From: Rhodopirellula sp. P2
Lineage (GTDB): Bacteria; Planctomycetota; Planctomycetia; Pirellulales; Pirellulaceae
DNA: 64,000 nucleotides
Direction of reading: 5' to 3'
Assembly (NCBI RefSeq): GCF_028768465.1
Contig: NZ_CP118225.1
Coordinates: 4,755,001-4,819,000 of the forward strand
Under the pieces are notes generated by a model. That model searched no databases and was not told the origin of the DNA. It was given only the letters and a program-made list of their open reading frames with translations. A program made the position numbers and the translations under genes. Shown here piece after piece: positions 24,980 to 34,775 of the stretch (positions within the stretch are counted from its first letter, which is position 1; each line of letters begins with the position of its first letter).

Positions 24980-27900
24980 TCACGAGTCGCTTGAGGGCAC
25001 GACATGGATCGTCCAGTACACCTCTTCCTCAAATGAGTCGCCATCCTGGCCGCGAATCCTCAGTTGCAACTGCAATTGATCGACAGGCGCGAGCGTCGGC
25101 AGAAGCAATCGCAATCGCGACGAACCTGGTTCGTTAGGCACCGCGTCGACCTCCACCGATTCTGGCTCCAGAGTTTGGGTGCCAACCTTTGGGTTCTCTG
25201 ATTCAGCGGTGCCGGGGATGTATTGATCCGATCCATACGCCTTGCTCCACAAGTAATCCCACTGGACGATCGAGACAGCGTTTTGATCGAGAACCGATTC
25301 TGGGTCGATCGCAAAGTTGAGGTCGAGTTCTAAACCGCCCTTCACGACGCGTGCATCGGTGATCATCTTTGGTGGCGTGCCGGTGTAGCGAAGTCGCTGC
25401 ACCCCGCCATCCTCCAGCCCAAACCGACCACCACCGTTCCAACCCTGCAAACCGGTCGCATAGACCTGGCCGTCGTGTGGGTTGACGCGACCGCGCATGA
25501 TCCCCGTCGAGAAGTCAAACGGCAACTTCACAATCGCGGCCTGCGAGGTTTCCCCGATGTCCTGAATCATCATCATCGACATCCAACCTTTGCCGAAACT
25601 GGTGTGAAGCAAATGGTTCGACAGCGGGCCAAAACGCTCATCGTCCACCCAAATCTCGCCTCCGGAGGAATTGTCAAACGCTTGCGGCATCCACACCAAA
25701 GGTTGTTCGAAGGTCTCCGGAGCGACCACCTTTTGGATGTCAATCTTGCCTCCATCCGGTGCCCATTTGTTCGGAATCGAATAGGTCGGTACCCAACCAT
25801 GAAAGCTGCCTGGTTTGGCAATCGAGACTTTCGACGCGGGCGTCCACTGGCCTTGGTTGTCACTGACGGTGATTCGTCCGTCGGGCAAGGTTCCTAAACC
25901 ATTGGGGGTTCGGAACCCGGTGCAAACCACTTCACGCTCCTTCCCATCTTTGGACACTCGCCAAACAGCACCGGGCAAAGCAAAGTCGGCGCCATGCCCG
26001 CTTTTGGCGTAGTAGAAGTTCCCCTCTGGATCCGTTTGCAGATCAAAGTTGAAGGCGTGAAAGTTGGTGGAGACATCCGAGTCGGCACTGAAACTCTGGT
26101 AGAAATCCGCTTCGCCGTTTTCATCTGAATCGTGCAGACGAACCAATCGATCTTTGCAGGTCACGAACACGTCGCCATCGACAACCTTCACACCAAACGG
26201 TTCGTAGAGACCGGCGGCGTAGCGTTTCCAATTCAGTTTTGTAAGCGTTTCATCGATACCTGAAACGATCCAAATGTCGCCACCGTGGGTCGCGATTGCC
26301 ATCCGGCCATCGTCGTAGAAATCAAGAGCCGTGGTCCGGAACCAAGTGTTCCAAGGAGTCGAATCAGGTCGCGTGAGCGTATCGAGCGCGTATCCATCTT
26401 GTTCCAACCCCAACGTGCCGACCGTCGTGATTTCCCCCGGCCATCGCGGCGGTGCAGGTTCCGATGATGCCCGCTGAATCAGCGCCGACAAATCGGCAAC
26501 AGGTTGTTCCCGCAATTTTTTGGACAACGTCTGAAACGCAAGGCGTTCGTGTTCCGCTTCTCCGACACCGACGATGACACGCATCTTTCTCGCCGACGAA
26601 TCCGCCGGAATGGTCAACTGCAGACGTTGCTTGGATGCAAGTTCCCAGGACACATCCCGGTTCTGACCGGCAACAATCGCTGCCGTGAACGCTTCGTTGG
26701 TTGAGTCCGAACTCTGAAGCGAGGCCACTCCAGTCGCCTCGTCAACGTTCCATTGCGTCGCTTCGGCGGGCCCCGTTCCGACGGACAAGACAAGCGAATC
26801 TCCCGGACCAATCCATAGCTCATGAGAGAGCGTCCGCGAATCAATCGCCACCGCTCGTTCCAATACGTCTCGACCGTCAATCTGGTAGCTCAGCACCACC
26901 TCATCCCCGTGCAGATGGTACCCACGATAGTCCATCCAGTTGGGTGGCAACGGTCCGCGTGGCAAGCATCCTGCGCGCGAATAGTCGAGGTCCCCATCGT
27001 GTCCCCACTGCCATCCCGCGAGTCCAGCGACCGGCGTCCCCTCTGGATTCGCGGTTCCTTCTCCACGCGGACGTTGGTGTTGGGTTTCGCTGAGGTCCAA
27101 GAACCCGCCCGTCCAAACCTCCGCCAAATCCATGGCGTGCAGGTTGTAGGACACCGTCAGTTCTCCGAGCGGCAACGTCAGCACGCTCGGGAAGTCACGC
27201 CGAAGTTGGGAACCAAGAGCCACCCCAAAGTCTCGTTGCTGGATCTCGAATCGCTTGCCGTCTTCGGTGCCTTGGGGCAGCGTTTGCAGGTAAGCCTCGT
27301 TGATCGGTTCGTAACCTGGGTTGTGGTCCTTCATCAGCGTTTCGCGAATGTAGTGAACCACCTGATAACGTTGGTGTGGGGTCAGGTAGGTCATCGGTCC
27401 CATCAGCCCATTGCCCTTCGTCAAGGTCATGAACATCTTGTAGGGATCGGCACCAAACTTCAGCTCCTGCGAACGGAACGCGCGCGCGGTCGGCAACGCT
27501 GGTTGCTGGCCATCGGTTCCATGGCAATTGGCACAATCGCCTGCAAACAACTGACGCCCTTCGTCGATGTCTCGCGATCGCAACGAACGGAGAATGCCTG
27601 CGTGATCCAGGTTGACCGAGTCATCCTTGACAATCAACTGCTCTGGCGATGGCCGCAATATCTTTTCGACCACCTCGCCACCTCTCGCAACGTTCATCAC
27701 GTACCGCAACAGATCCAAGAAATCACGCTGCGACTTGATCGACTTCATCAACCCCGCCGGCATCATGGATTGCTCGTCCTTCTTCATCACTTCGATCTCG
27801 TCGCGAGACAAAGTGAAATCCTTCTCGGGCGATTGTCCCAGTCGCATCGTGATCGCAGTGTCATCCTGCTTCACCAACATTCCTTTGAACACTTCCCCGT

Positions 27901-28309
27901 CAACGGTCAACACCGTGTACGTCTCGTATCCCTCGCGAATGTGCTTGGAAGGTCGCAGCAACGCATCCACGAGATGTTCAGCGGGCAGTTCTTGACCAAG
28001 TTGCGAAATGGGAGGTCCAAGCGGCGATGAATTGGTCCCATCGCCATGACAACTCACACAATTGGCTGCGGACTTGAAGTACACCAGAGCTCCGCGTTTC
28101 GCGTCACCGCGAAGACGCGCTTGCTGAGCCAAGTGGAACGGGTCAGCCTCTTGAAGCTGCTGCTCCAAAGGCACCGCCTGACGCAGCGTCGTCGTCGGTG
28201 GGGCGGCGACCGCAGTGACGCCAAACAAACAAAGCATGCAGCCAACGCGAGTGACGAAAGCAACACGTTGACGACCAATGACAACAGACAAATGCATGAT
28301 TTGATTCAA
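24980..28309 (-). CDS. secreted cytochrome c / beta-propeller fusion protein (PVC type)
   Basis: 1109 aa with a signal peptide (VTRVGCMLCLFGVTAVAA). The order is: a cytochrome c domain with CVSCHGDG near residue 88 and a PVC-type haem-binding domain (LRPSKHIREGYETYTVLTVDGEVFKGMLV); a second cytochrome domain with CANCHGTDG near 258; a central beta-rich region of about 300 residues; and a C-terminal six-bladed propeller from about residue 650 (FRTTALDFYDDGRMAIATHGGDIWIVSGID, VCTGFRTPNGLGTLPDGRITVSDNQGQW). It combines in one chain what the genes at 100-4154 encode separately, and probably passes electrons from substrate oxidation to a haem. It lies alone, after the integron. Confidence 0.88.
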   Translation of the reverse strand: MNQIMHLSVVIGRQRVAFVTRVGCMLCLFGVTAVAAPPTTTLRQAVPLEQQLQEADPFHLAQQARLRGDAKRGALVYFKSAANCVSCHGDGTNSSPLGPPISQLGQELPAEHLVDALLRPSKHIREGYETYTVLTVDGEVFKGMLVKQDDTAITMRLGQSPEKDFTLSRDEIEVMKKDEQSMMPAGLMKSIKSQRDFLDLLRYVMNVARGGEVVEKILRPSPEQLIVKDDSVNLDHAGILRSLRSRDIDEGRQLFAGDCANCHGTDGQQPALPTARAFRSQELKFGADPYKMFMTLTKGNGLMGPMTYLTPHQRYQVVHYIRETLMKDHNPGYEPINEAYLQTLPQGTEDGKRFEIQQRDFGVALGSQLRRDFPSVLTLPLGELTVSYNLHAMDLAEVWTGGFLDLSETQHQRPRGEGTANPEGTPVAGLAGWQWGHDGDLDYSRAGCLPRGPLPPNWMDYRGYHLHGDEVVLSYQIDGRDVLERAVAIDSRTLSHELWIGPGDSLVLSVGTGPAEATQWNVDEATGVASLQSSDSTNEAFTAAIVAGQNRDVSWELASKQRLQLTIPADSSARKMRVIVGVGEAEHERLAFQTLSKKLREQPVADLSALIQRASSEPAPPRWPGEITTVGTLGLEQDGYALDTLTRPDSTPWNTWFRTTALDFYDDGRMAIATHGGDIWIVSGIDETLTKLNWKRYAAGLYEPFGVKVVDGDVFVTCKDRLVRLHDSDENGEADFYQSFSADSDVSTNFHAFNFDLQTDPEGNFYYAKSGHGADFALPGAVWRVSKDGKEREVVCTGFRTPNGLGTLPDGRITVSDNQGQWTPASKVSIAKPGSFHGWVPTYSIPNKWAPDGGKIDIQKVVAPETFEQPLVWMPQAFDNSSGGEIWVDDERFGPLSNHLLHTSFGKGWMSMMMIQDIGETSQAAIVKLPFDFSTGIMRGRVNPHDGQVYATGLQGWNGGGRFGLEDGGVQRLRYTGTPPKMITDARVVKGGLELDLNFAIDPESVLDQNAVSIVQWDYLWSKAYGSDQYIPGTAESENPKVGTQTLEPESVEVDAVPNEPGSSRLRLLLPTLAPVDQLQLQLRIRGQDGDSFEEEVYWTIHVVPSSDS

Positions 28310-28481
28310 CGGTGAATTACGAACTCAACATGAGTGATGACCATTCCACCTGCTCAGAAAAGAATCCGCTGCAGGTCGAATCATCAGAAAGCAGGATAGT
28401 CGAAACGGGATTCCAGGACGGTTTGGAAACATCATCGAAGTCCCCTTCCGAATCTCTTTCGACTGTTCCGGCAGCGTGGGG

Positions 28482-28852
28482 AGGTCGTGCAGTTTTTTAG
28501 TCTTGTATTACCAGGCGTTTGTCATCACCCTCCCCGTGGGAGGGTCGAGCGAAGCGAGGGGAGCGGCTCAGCATTGGATCCAGCGCGCCACCCTCACCGG
28601 CCCGAAGCGGTCCGCCCCTCCCAAAGGGAGCGTGAAGGAAAACTGCACGCCCGCGCAGCGGGAGGGGTCGGAAAGCGAGCGTTCAGCGAGATTTCCGGGG
28701 GAGGACAATCCGCGCCGCTTTCCATGCTCGGCTCCCTCCCCCACGTACGCCTGAACGGCGTCGCTCGACCTCCCCCAAAACTTCGTTTCGGGAGAGGTTC
28801 TCAAAGGCTGAAACCCGCTAAAACGCGGCCTCGATGAACCGCACGACCTCTG
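28482..28852. repeat. interspersed repeat family B, copy 2 (long)
   Basis: The segment is bracketed by GAGGTCGTGCAGTT (28484-28497) and the inverted AACCGCACGACCTC (28837-28850). The first 170 bp parallels 10769-10942: a CACCCTCC...GGAGGGTCGAGCGAAGCGAGG block, then GGATCCAGCGCGCC...CCCGAAGCGG. The second half is specific to this copy. Several accidental ORFs cross it; none is supported. The 28310-28480 interval, upstream of the 1109-aa gene, shows nothing recognisable. Confidence 0.6.
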
Positions 28853-28897
28853 GGATGGGAGAGAAGACAAATGACGAAGTTGCTTCCTGTCGGATCC

Positions 28898-29710
28898 TCA
28901 GTTCAGCAGCTTCTCAACCAGCGGCACAATGTCATCCGCATAGTTGAAGCCGGCAGTCTCGCCAACATCCGAAAACTGCTTGACCAACTTCCCCTCTGCA
29001 TCGAACACCAACACAGCGGGAATCGAGCCGATGCCAATGGCCTCAAACACTTCGTCGCTCGGTGTTTGGACGATGAAATTATCGAATTCCGCGTCGACAC
29101 TCGACAGAAACTCCGTGACCTTTGGCTCATAGGATTCTGGCGGCCGGCTCTTGCGTCCGTCGAAGTCCACATTGGCACCGATGGCAACCACCTTGTCGCC
29201 AAACCGTTTCTGCATGGCCACCAAGTTGGGAAACTCCTTCAGGCACGGCCCACAGGCCAAGGACCAAACATCCAACACGGTCACGGTGCCACTTTGGGTT
29301 GCCGTTGCGCGAACTTTGTCCCAAGCCGCGTATTCAATCGCGACCTTTTTCGCAGAAGCCACCAAGTTGGTGGAGGTGTCGCCGGTTGGCTCGCTGACGC
29401 TGGATGATTCGGCGGACGAACCGAGGTCCAAATCATCAGGCAAACTCATGCCACCTTCGCCAGGATTGTTTCGCTTGACGGGCGCTTCCGGCAAATCGCC
29501 GTCGGGCAACGCAAATCCACCTGGGGTCTTCAAGTTTGGTTGAGACGCTTCGCGGGGGGACGCTTCCTCCACCACTTCCACCTCCGTTGTTTCGGTTGAG
29601 ACTTCCGGGGCCTCAGGCGTCGGCGACGAAGACGAACCACAACCACCCACCATCATCATGGCAGGCAACAAGGCATAGCGGATAGAACGCGAAAACGACA
29701 ATCGATCCAT
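28898..29710 (-). CDS. thioredoxin-fold lipoprotein (TlpA/ResA-like)
   Basis: About 270 aa from ATG 29710 (ATG 29725 is the alternative). A lipoprotein signal is present: LLPAMMMVGGC with a lipobox Cys near residue 23, then a Ser/Pro/Glu-rich linker of about 100 residues. The C-terminal thioredoxin domain contains VTVLDVWSLACGPCLKEFPNL (near 150) with the redox pair C-G-P-C, and a cis-Pro-like region GIGSIPAVLVFDAEGKLVKQF. It is expected to be anchored in a membrane facing the periplasm, reducing or oxidising disulfides, for example in apocytochrome c; the many cytochromes nearby make this plausible. It begins 72 bp from the end of hrpB on the same strand. Confidence 0.87.
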   Translation of the reverse strand: MDRLSFSRSIRYALLPAMMMVGGCGSSSSPTPEAPEVSTETTEVEVVEEASPREASQPNLKTPGGFALPDGDLPEAPVKRNNPGEGGMSLPDDLDLGSSAESSSVSEPTGDTSTNLVASAKKVAIEYAAWDKVRATATQSGTVTVLDVWSLACGPCLKEFPNLVAMQKRFGDKVVAIGANVDFDGRKSRPPESYEPKVTEFLSSVDAEFDNFIVQTPSDEVFEAIGIGSIPAVLVFDAEGKLVKQFSDVGETAGFNYADDIVPLVEKLLN

Positions 29711-29781
29711 CGTTGAACTCGGCATGGGGAAACGAACGAACAACCAACCACTACGGTAACAAAATGTCCAAACCTTGGCAC

Positions 29782-32274
29782 TCAGCGACGCTTCATTCCG
29801 TTGAAACTCGCCGTTGCTGACAAGGGGTCCTCCGGCCAATCGTGCTTGGGGTAGCGACGCCGCAGCTCTTTTCGAATTTCGGCGTAAGTCGTGGCCCAAA
29901 AACTAGCTAGGTCGTTGGTGATCTGTTGCGGACGCCCGTTTGGCCCCAGCAAGTGCAACTGCAACGGCACGCGGCCACGCAAAATCCGCGGTGTCTCCGT
30001 CCACCCAAAACACAACTGAATTTTGACTTCGATCCACGGCGGCTTGCCTTCGACGTAGTGAACCGGGACCTTCCGTCCGCCCGGCAACTGGACTTCCTCC
30101 GGCGTTTCCGCTTGCACAATCTGCCAAGCCGGGTAGCCGATCTTCCCCAGGACGTGATCGGCCCAAGGAGCCGACTTCAGCTCTTTCAAACTCGAGCGAC
30201 TCGCGCACAGTTCGCGGAGCAATTCCAATTGCAGCTCTTCGCTGACTTCCGGAACTTGCTCTTCAATTTCTGCGACCATCCCGATCCGGTGCAGCAACTT
30301 CTGAAACTTCTCGCCAGCGATGGGCAGCCGCGTTTTCACATTCTCAAACAGAATCGCCGCGGTTTCCTCATCACATGGAACCTTGGCAGGAGTCTCCCGC
30401 AGGACCAGGTCCCCGTACCGAACCTGCCAACGACACTGAACAGCCGATCGGCCTTCGTCCCATGCTTGAACCTCCCCTGTTTCCACTTGATCGGGATCCA
30501 ACCAATCTTCTCGAATTGCCACGACTGCACGCACGCGAGATTCGGTGCCTCCCCCATCCACGTCGTAGCAAAGCACCAATTCCTCACTGGATATTTCGCC
30601 CAGCATTCGCTTCAGACCAACCACACCGCGACCACCCACCATCCTGCCACGATCGGGTGCATCTGAACGACGTAGAACGACACGATCGGGATACGCAGCC
30701 AACAATGCACATGCAACCGCAGTCTCACGATCACGTTCCAGCTCGTCAGCACGCTTTTCCGACGCTCCACTTGGCAAACTTTTCCGGATGGTCTCCGCAA
30801 CTTGACGAATGGACTTGATCGCTGATGTCGGAACCGATCGCGGCACTCGATTGTTCTCAATCGCATCGACCTTTTCGGCCAGTGTCATGGCCGCGATGCC
30901 TTCCATCGGATCCCGCTCGCTCATCAGTGCGGCCAACACGGCCACGGAAGCCTTTGGCAACACGCCCACCGCCTCCGTTGCCATCCGCGCGATCCGTGGA
31001 TGCAGCGGCAAACCCGCCATGACTTTCCCACGCGAGGTGATCCGTCCACCGCGTCCGATCGCGCCCAGCATCCGCAACAACGCTTGAGCGGATTCCACCG
31101 CGTGCTCCGGCGGCGGGGTCAGCCAGCGCATTGCAAACAAATCGGTTTCCCCATGGCTGGCCAACATCAACACCATGTCACTGAGGTCGGCCCGCAAGAT
31201 CTCAGGCACGTCGTATTCGTTTCGTGAACGTTGGGCCGCTTGGCTCCACAACCGATAGGCATCCCCAGGAGCAGTCCGCCCGGCACGCCCCGAACGTTGG
31301 TCGGCGGACGCCAACGAAATCGAAGTCGTCTCCAGCCGAGTCAATCCGCGGCGAGAATCAAACCGGGGGACCTTTGCCAACCCTGAATCCACCACCGCCG
31401 TCACACCATCCACGGTCACGGACGTTTCCGCAATGTTGGTCGACAGCACGATCTTTCGAAACTTCGTGGGCCGGATCGCTTCGTCTTGTTGTTTGGGCGA
31501 AAGCGATCCGTGCAGCACGACCACCCGCGCATCACCCGCCAGGTTCGCTCGCTCCAATTCCGTCTGGACACGTCGAATCTCTCCCACCCCCGGCAAAAAC
31601 ACCAACACATGCCCGTCGCTGTTCTGAACCGCGTCGCGAATCGGCTCGACGATCCGTCGTTCAATTCGCTCCCCCGGTTGATCTTCGCCGTGATGAATCG
31701 CGACCGGAAAGGCACGCCCTTCGCAACGAAGCGAAATCGCGTTTTCAGAACGCTCTTGATTCAGATAGGCAACGATCGGTTCCGTTTCCATGGTCGCTGA
31801 CATGACCACCAAACCCAGGTCATCTCGCAGCTCAGACCTCAACCGATGGGACATCGCGAGCGCCAGGTCCAATTCCAACGTCCGCTCGTGAAATTCATCC
31901 AGCACGACGCAGGCAACGTTTTCGAGCAGCGGGTCGGATTGCATCCGCCGCAAAAACATCCCCGTGGTCATGAACACGACTCGCGTCGCTGCTGATTCAC
32001 GGCGGTCCAAGCGAACGTGATAACCAATCGTTTCCCCGACCGATTCACTTCGCGAGCGCGCAACCCAGTCCGCAACGGAACGGGCCGCCAAACGCCTGGG
32101 CTGGATCACCCAAATTTGACCGGCGATGCCGTTGTCTTCCAAGCTCTGCAGGACGGCGGGCGGAACCCCGGTCGTCTTGCCTGCCCCGGGTGGCGCCTTC
32201 AGCACCACCGCTTTGCCACCGGCGACCGCCAGTCGCAGCGGCGCAAGAACCTCTTCGATCGGAAGTCGTGTCAT
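29782..32274 (-). CDS. hrpB: ATP-dependent DEAH-type helicase HrpB
   Basis: About 830 aa from ATG 32274, chosen because the family consensus begins with LPIEEVLPPL as here (MTRLPIEEVLAPLRLAV). Motif I is APPGAGKTT (residues about 27-35), motif II is VVLDEFHERTLELDLAL (DEFH), motif III SATM, motif V region LSTNIAETSVTVDGV and motif VI QRSGRAGRTAPG. The C-terminal half has the HrpB-specific domain ending GRVPLQLHLLGPNGRPQQITNDLASFW...RRRYPKHDWPEDP. HrpB is a cytoplasmic DEAH/RHA-type nucleic-acid helicase with poorly known targets. Its start overlaps the stop of the upstream esterase gene by 4 nt. Confidence 0.95.
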   Translation of the reverse strand: MTRLPIEEVLAPLRLAVAGGKAVVLKAPPGAGKTTGVPPAVLQSLEDNGIAGQIWVIQPRRLAARSVADWVARSRSESVGETIGYHVRLDRRESAATRVVFMTTGMFLRRMQSDPLLENVACVVLDEFHERTLELDLALAMSHRLRSELRDDLGLVVMSATMETEPIVAYLNQERSENAISLRCEGRAFPVAIHHGEDQPGERIERRIVEPIRDAVQNSDGHVLVFLPGVGEIRRVQTELERANLAGDARVVVLHGSLSPKQQDEAIRPTKFRKIVLSTNIAETSVTVDGVTAVVDSGLAKVPRFDSRRGLTRLETTSISLASADQRSGRAGRTAPGDAYRLWSQAAQRSRNEYDVPEILRADLSDMVLMLASHGETDLFAMRWLTPPPEHAVESAQALLRMLGAIGRGGRITSRGKVMAGLPLHPRIARMATEAVGVLPKASVAVLAALMSERDPMEGIAAMTLAEKVDAIENNRVPRSVPTSAIKSIRQVAETIRKSLPSGASEKRADELERDRETAVACALLAAYPDRVVLRRSDAPDRGRMVGGRGVVGLKRMLGEISSEELVLCYDVDGGGTESRVRAVVAIREDWLDPDQVETGEVQAWDEGRSAVQCRWQVRYGDLVLRETPAKVPCDEETAAILFENVKTRLPIAGEKFQKLLHRIGMVAEIEEQVPEVSEELQLELLRELCASRSSLKELKSAPWADHVLGKIGYPAWQIVQAETPEEVQLPGGRKVPVHYVEGKPPWIEVKIQLCFGWTETPRILRGRVPLQLHLLGPNGRPQQITNDLASFWATTYAEIRKELRRRYPKHDWPEDPLSATASFNGMKRR

Positions 32275-33620
32275 GGAGACTTGGAATGCAAAGCTCGATC
32301 CGCCAAATCCAAGTAGCACTTCCAATCGTAATCGGCCAAGTCATGCTTGCCCTCACGAAGGTGATACTGCATCGGGCCCGCGTTCAGGACCGCTTGCCCA
32401 CTCAGCATCGACGCGTCCCGAACCACTTTCGCGTTCTCGGCGGACATCCCCAACAACTGGTACACCGGCGCGGCGGCCTGCCAAGCGAGAAATTCTCCTT
32501 TGGGATCTGCCCACTCGTCTTCCGTCGCACTGCCCACTGCGATTGCACGTGGTGCTGACAAGGCGATCAATTGATGTTGATCCACCGGCGATGCGGATTC
32601 GTTCTCGTTGTATTGAAGGTACGCGTCGCAGAACCAATGGGGAAAGGATGTGTTGATGCGTCCCACGGTTTCACCAATCGCTCGGCGAGAAAGCGCCGCT
32701 CCGCCGCAGCCCGAATCGTTGCTGATCACCATCGCGAAACGTGGGTCGGTCGCACCGGCCCACAACGACGTCTTCCCGAGTCGAGAATGCCCGAGCACTC
32801 CGACGCGAGCGGCGTCGACATTCAGTGTTTCGGTCTGCTCAATCGCATCCAAAACGCACGACAGCCCGTACGCCCAACCCGCGATGCTGCCGGGGCGATG
32901 CTCGGCAGGCAACGACTCAATGAACGCTGGCATCAATCCATGCACGCCATTTTTGAAACCGTCGTCGAAGTCGGGATCGATGTCACCGTAATAAACCGTG
33001 ATCAGCGCATAACCTCGATCCGTGATTGTGCTCGATGGCCAACGACTCGAGGCCACGCCGCGTCCCTTTTCGGTCGGCTTGTTCCCATCCGTCGAACCAT
33101 CGCGTCGATCGCGAACCCAACTGGTCGGAATGCGAAGCTTCGGATCGGCATCGACGGTGTGGTTGCCTTGAAAATTCAAACCCAAAATCGCGGGCACGGG
33201 AGTGGCTGACTGAGGCACATCGGCCAAGACCTGAACGACCAACGGTGCGATCTCGCTGGAGGCATCCAATGGCAGAATCGAAACATCCAATTCATGCCGC
33301 GTCACTCCAGGTCGAAAATCCTTGTCACTGCGAACCAGCTTCACTTGAATGCGGCGATGTTCGGGCATGATGCCAAACACGTGCTCTTCAAACAAACGCA
33401 ACGTTTCAGCGCGTCGCTTCCCCCACTCCTCCGCCGTCGTCACGGAATCTCCGTTCTGAAACTTCAATGCCGGCGGCAACTCGTAGGATGGAATCTTGGA
33501 CTCGTCGTAGTTCGCGACAAACTTCTTCGGGGGTTGAGCTTGTGAGTCACCGGTCGCAGTAAAAGTCATCAGGAACACCGTCCCCGTCAAAAACAAAACG
33601 CCATGAAATGGAGTGTGCAT
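32271..33620 (-). CDS. secreted glucuronoyl esterase-like protein (CE15)
   Basis: 449 aa with a signal peptide (FLTGTVFLMTFTATGDSQA). CE15 features include VPAILGLNFQGNHTV (near 145-160), the nucleophile elbow VGVLGHSRLGKTSLWAGA (near 265-282; the family motif is GxSRxGK), NDSGCGGAALSRR, the acid region GSATEDEWADPKGEFLAW (near 375) and the catalytic His in HLREGKHDLADYDW (near 425). Bacterial CE15 enzymes cleave ester bonds between lignin alcohols and 4-O-methylglucuronate, or related uronate esters of algal polysaccharides. It would act in the periplasm. The 4-nt overlap with hrpB means they share a transcript, though no functional link is evident. Confidence 0.88.
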   Translation of the reverse strand: MHTPFHGVLFLTGTVFLMTFTATGDSQAQPPKKFVANYDESKIPSYELPPALKFQNGDSVTTAEEWGKRRAETLRLFEEHVFGIMPEHRRIQVKLVRSDKDFRPGVTRHELDVSILPLDASSEIAPLVVQVLADVPQSATPVPAILGLNFQGNHTVDADPKLRIPTSWVRDRRDGSTDGNKPTEKGRGVASSRWPSSTITDRGYALITVYYGDIDPDFDDGFKNGVHGLMPAFIESLPAEHRPGSIAGWAYGLSCVLDAIEQTETLNVDAARVGVLGHSRLGKTSLWAGATDPRFAMVISNDSGCGGAALSRRAIGETVGRINTSFPHWFCDAYLQYNENESASPVDQHQLIALSAPRAIAVGSATEDEWADPKGEFLAWQAAAPVYQLLGMSAENAKVVRDASMLSGQAVLNAGPMQYHLREGKHDLADYDWKCYLDLADRALHSKSP

Positions 33621-33699
33621 CGTCGCCTCGTCTGAAGTAAGTCATGTAAATGGTGCACGCTGCTTGTCAATCAAACAACGCCAGCGTTCCAGGGTGTGT

Positions 33700-34488
33700 T
33701 CAATCCAACGAATAGATCTGCAGGTCGTCCACCACCACGTTTCGTTTGATCGCCAATCGCAGCAAGCGTTTGGTAGGATGAGCGATGCCTTCTGATGTGA
33801 ACGAAGCCACCTTTTCGCCGTCAATCGAAACCGTCATCGTGTCGCCCATGACCTCTGCGGCAACGTGATACCACTTGCCGGTTTCCAATGGATGGGGAAC
33901 ACGTTTGGTCTTCGTTTTCAGCTTGGCTTGCAGTTCGCTGGGCACCTTGCCTGCCCTCCGCATCTCTCTGGTCTTCAAGTCCATGGCCCCTGTTTTCAAG
34001 TCGGAGATCTCAACGGACTTGATCCCAACGGTCACGCGAAACAAGTGCCCCGCCCAGACCTCTTTGTACTGCAAATCAGCAAAGTTCAGCCCCAACGAAT
34101 CCTTCTCATCCTCGAGCATGAACTTCATCTCGACTCGGCCATCGCGAAAATCCATCGGCTGAGTCACCGAGACCCCGTGGTCCGCCGTCTCGTGAATGAA
34201 GATGCGCATCGCACCATCCTTCAAATCCACTTGCTTGTGCCCGTTCGCTCGGGATTTGCTGTTTGTCTTCCAGCCGTTGCCGACTTCGTCAGTTTGTTCT
34301 TGTGACTCGTTGCGTTCAAAGCGATCTTCGAAAATCAGCTTGCCCGTCTTGGATTCGTCCGCCAGTGCCGGGGTACCGCTAACAACCACCGCCAAAGACG
34401 CCATGCAAAAACTGTGCACCGAAAATTCGCGGAAGCGACGGACGCAGCGACGCGAAAGCGATGGCGTCAAAAACGGGGACTGGAACAT
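33700..34488 (-). CDS. secreted LamG-like / DUF1080-type protein
   Basis: About 262 aa from ATG 34488; the upstream extension of the frame is Arg/Pro-rich and not coding-like. A signal peptide follows (SFCMASLAVVVSGTPALADE). The rest is a concanavalin/LamG-like beta-sandwich: LIFEDRFERNESQEQTDEVGNGWKTNS, GAMRIFIHETADHGVSVTQPMDFRDGRVEMKFMLED, then HPLETGKWYHVAAEVMGDTMTVSIDGEKVASFTSEG and a closing VVVDDLQIYSL. Such domains bind or hydrolyse carbohydrates. It is divergent from the sulfatase at 34776 and 80 bp from the CE15 gene on the same strand, suggesting a polysaccharide-use group. Confidence 0.78.
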   Translation of the reverse strand: MFQSPFLTPSLSRRCVRRFREFSVHSFCMASLAVVVSGTPALADESKTGKLIFEDRFERNESQEQTDEVGNGWKTNSKSRANGHKQVDLKDGAMRIFIHETADHGVSVTQPMDFRDGRVEMKFMLEDEKDSLGLNFADLQYKEVWAGHLFRVTVGIKSVEISDLKTGAMDLKTREMRRAGKVPSELQAKLKTKTKRVPHPLETGKWYHVAAEVMGDTMTVSIDGEKVASFTSEGIAHPTKRLLRLAIKRNVVVDDLQIYSLD

Positions 34489-34682
34489 AAAACGCTCGAT
34501 CAACGGGGGTGGGGATGGAGGTGGGCAGAGGCTTGGCACGCGATCGCGAGGGTGGTACCGGAAGCCGATCGCCATTTCAAACGCGTTCACCAAGCTGCAT
34601 CGACGGAGTATAGCTGAGCGATTCGGCGTCTGTGCAATCCACCGCCATGGTTGCAAACCAGTTATCTTGGAAGGAAACGGTC

Positions 34683-34742
34683 TTCCCAAAGAGCATTCGC
34701 TTCCCAAAGAGAATTCGCTTTCCAATTCCAAAGACAATTCGC
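34683..34742. repeat. short tandem repeat upstream of a sulfatase gene
   Basis: TTCCCAAAGAGCATTCGC, TTCCCAAAGAGAATTCGC and a third, longer copy ending CCAAAGACAATTCGC follow each other with 18-bp spacing. They lie 34-93 bp before the sulfatase start, in the divergent promoter region, so they could be regulator binding sites. Confidence 0.6.
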
Positions 34743-34775
34743 GGTCAGCCTCCCCACCCGAGTCACCCCCATTCC

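Noticed and set aside
24693-24983. 96-codon minus-strand ORF after the last cassette
   Set aside because: It spans a tandem duplication, the half attC and a hairpin, and has a low-quality composition.
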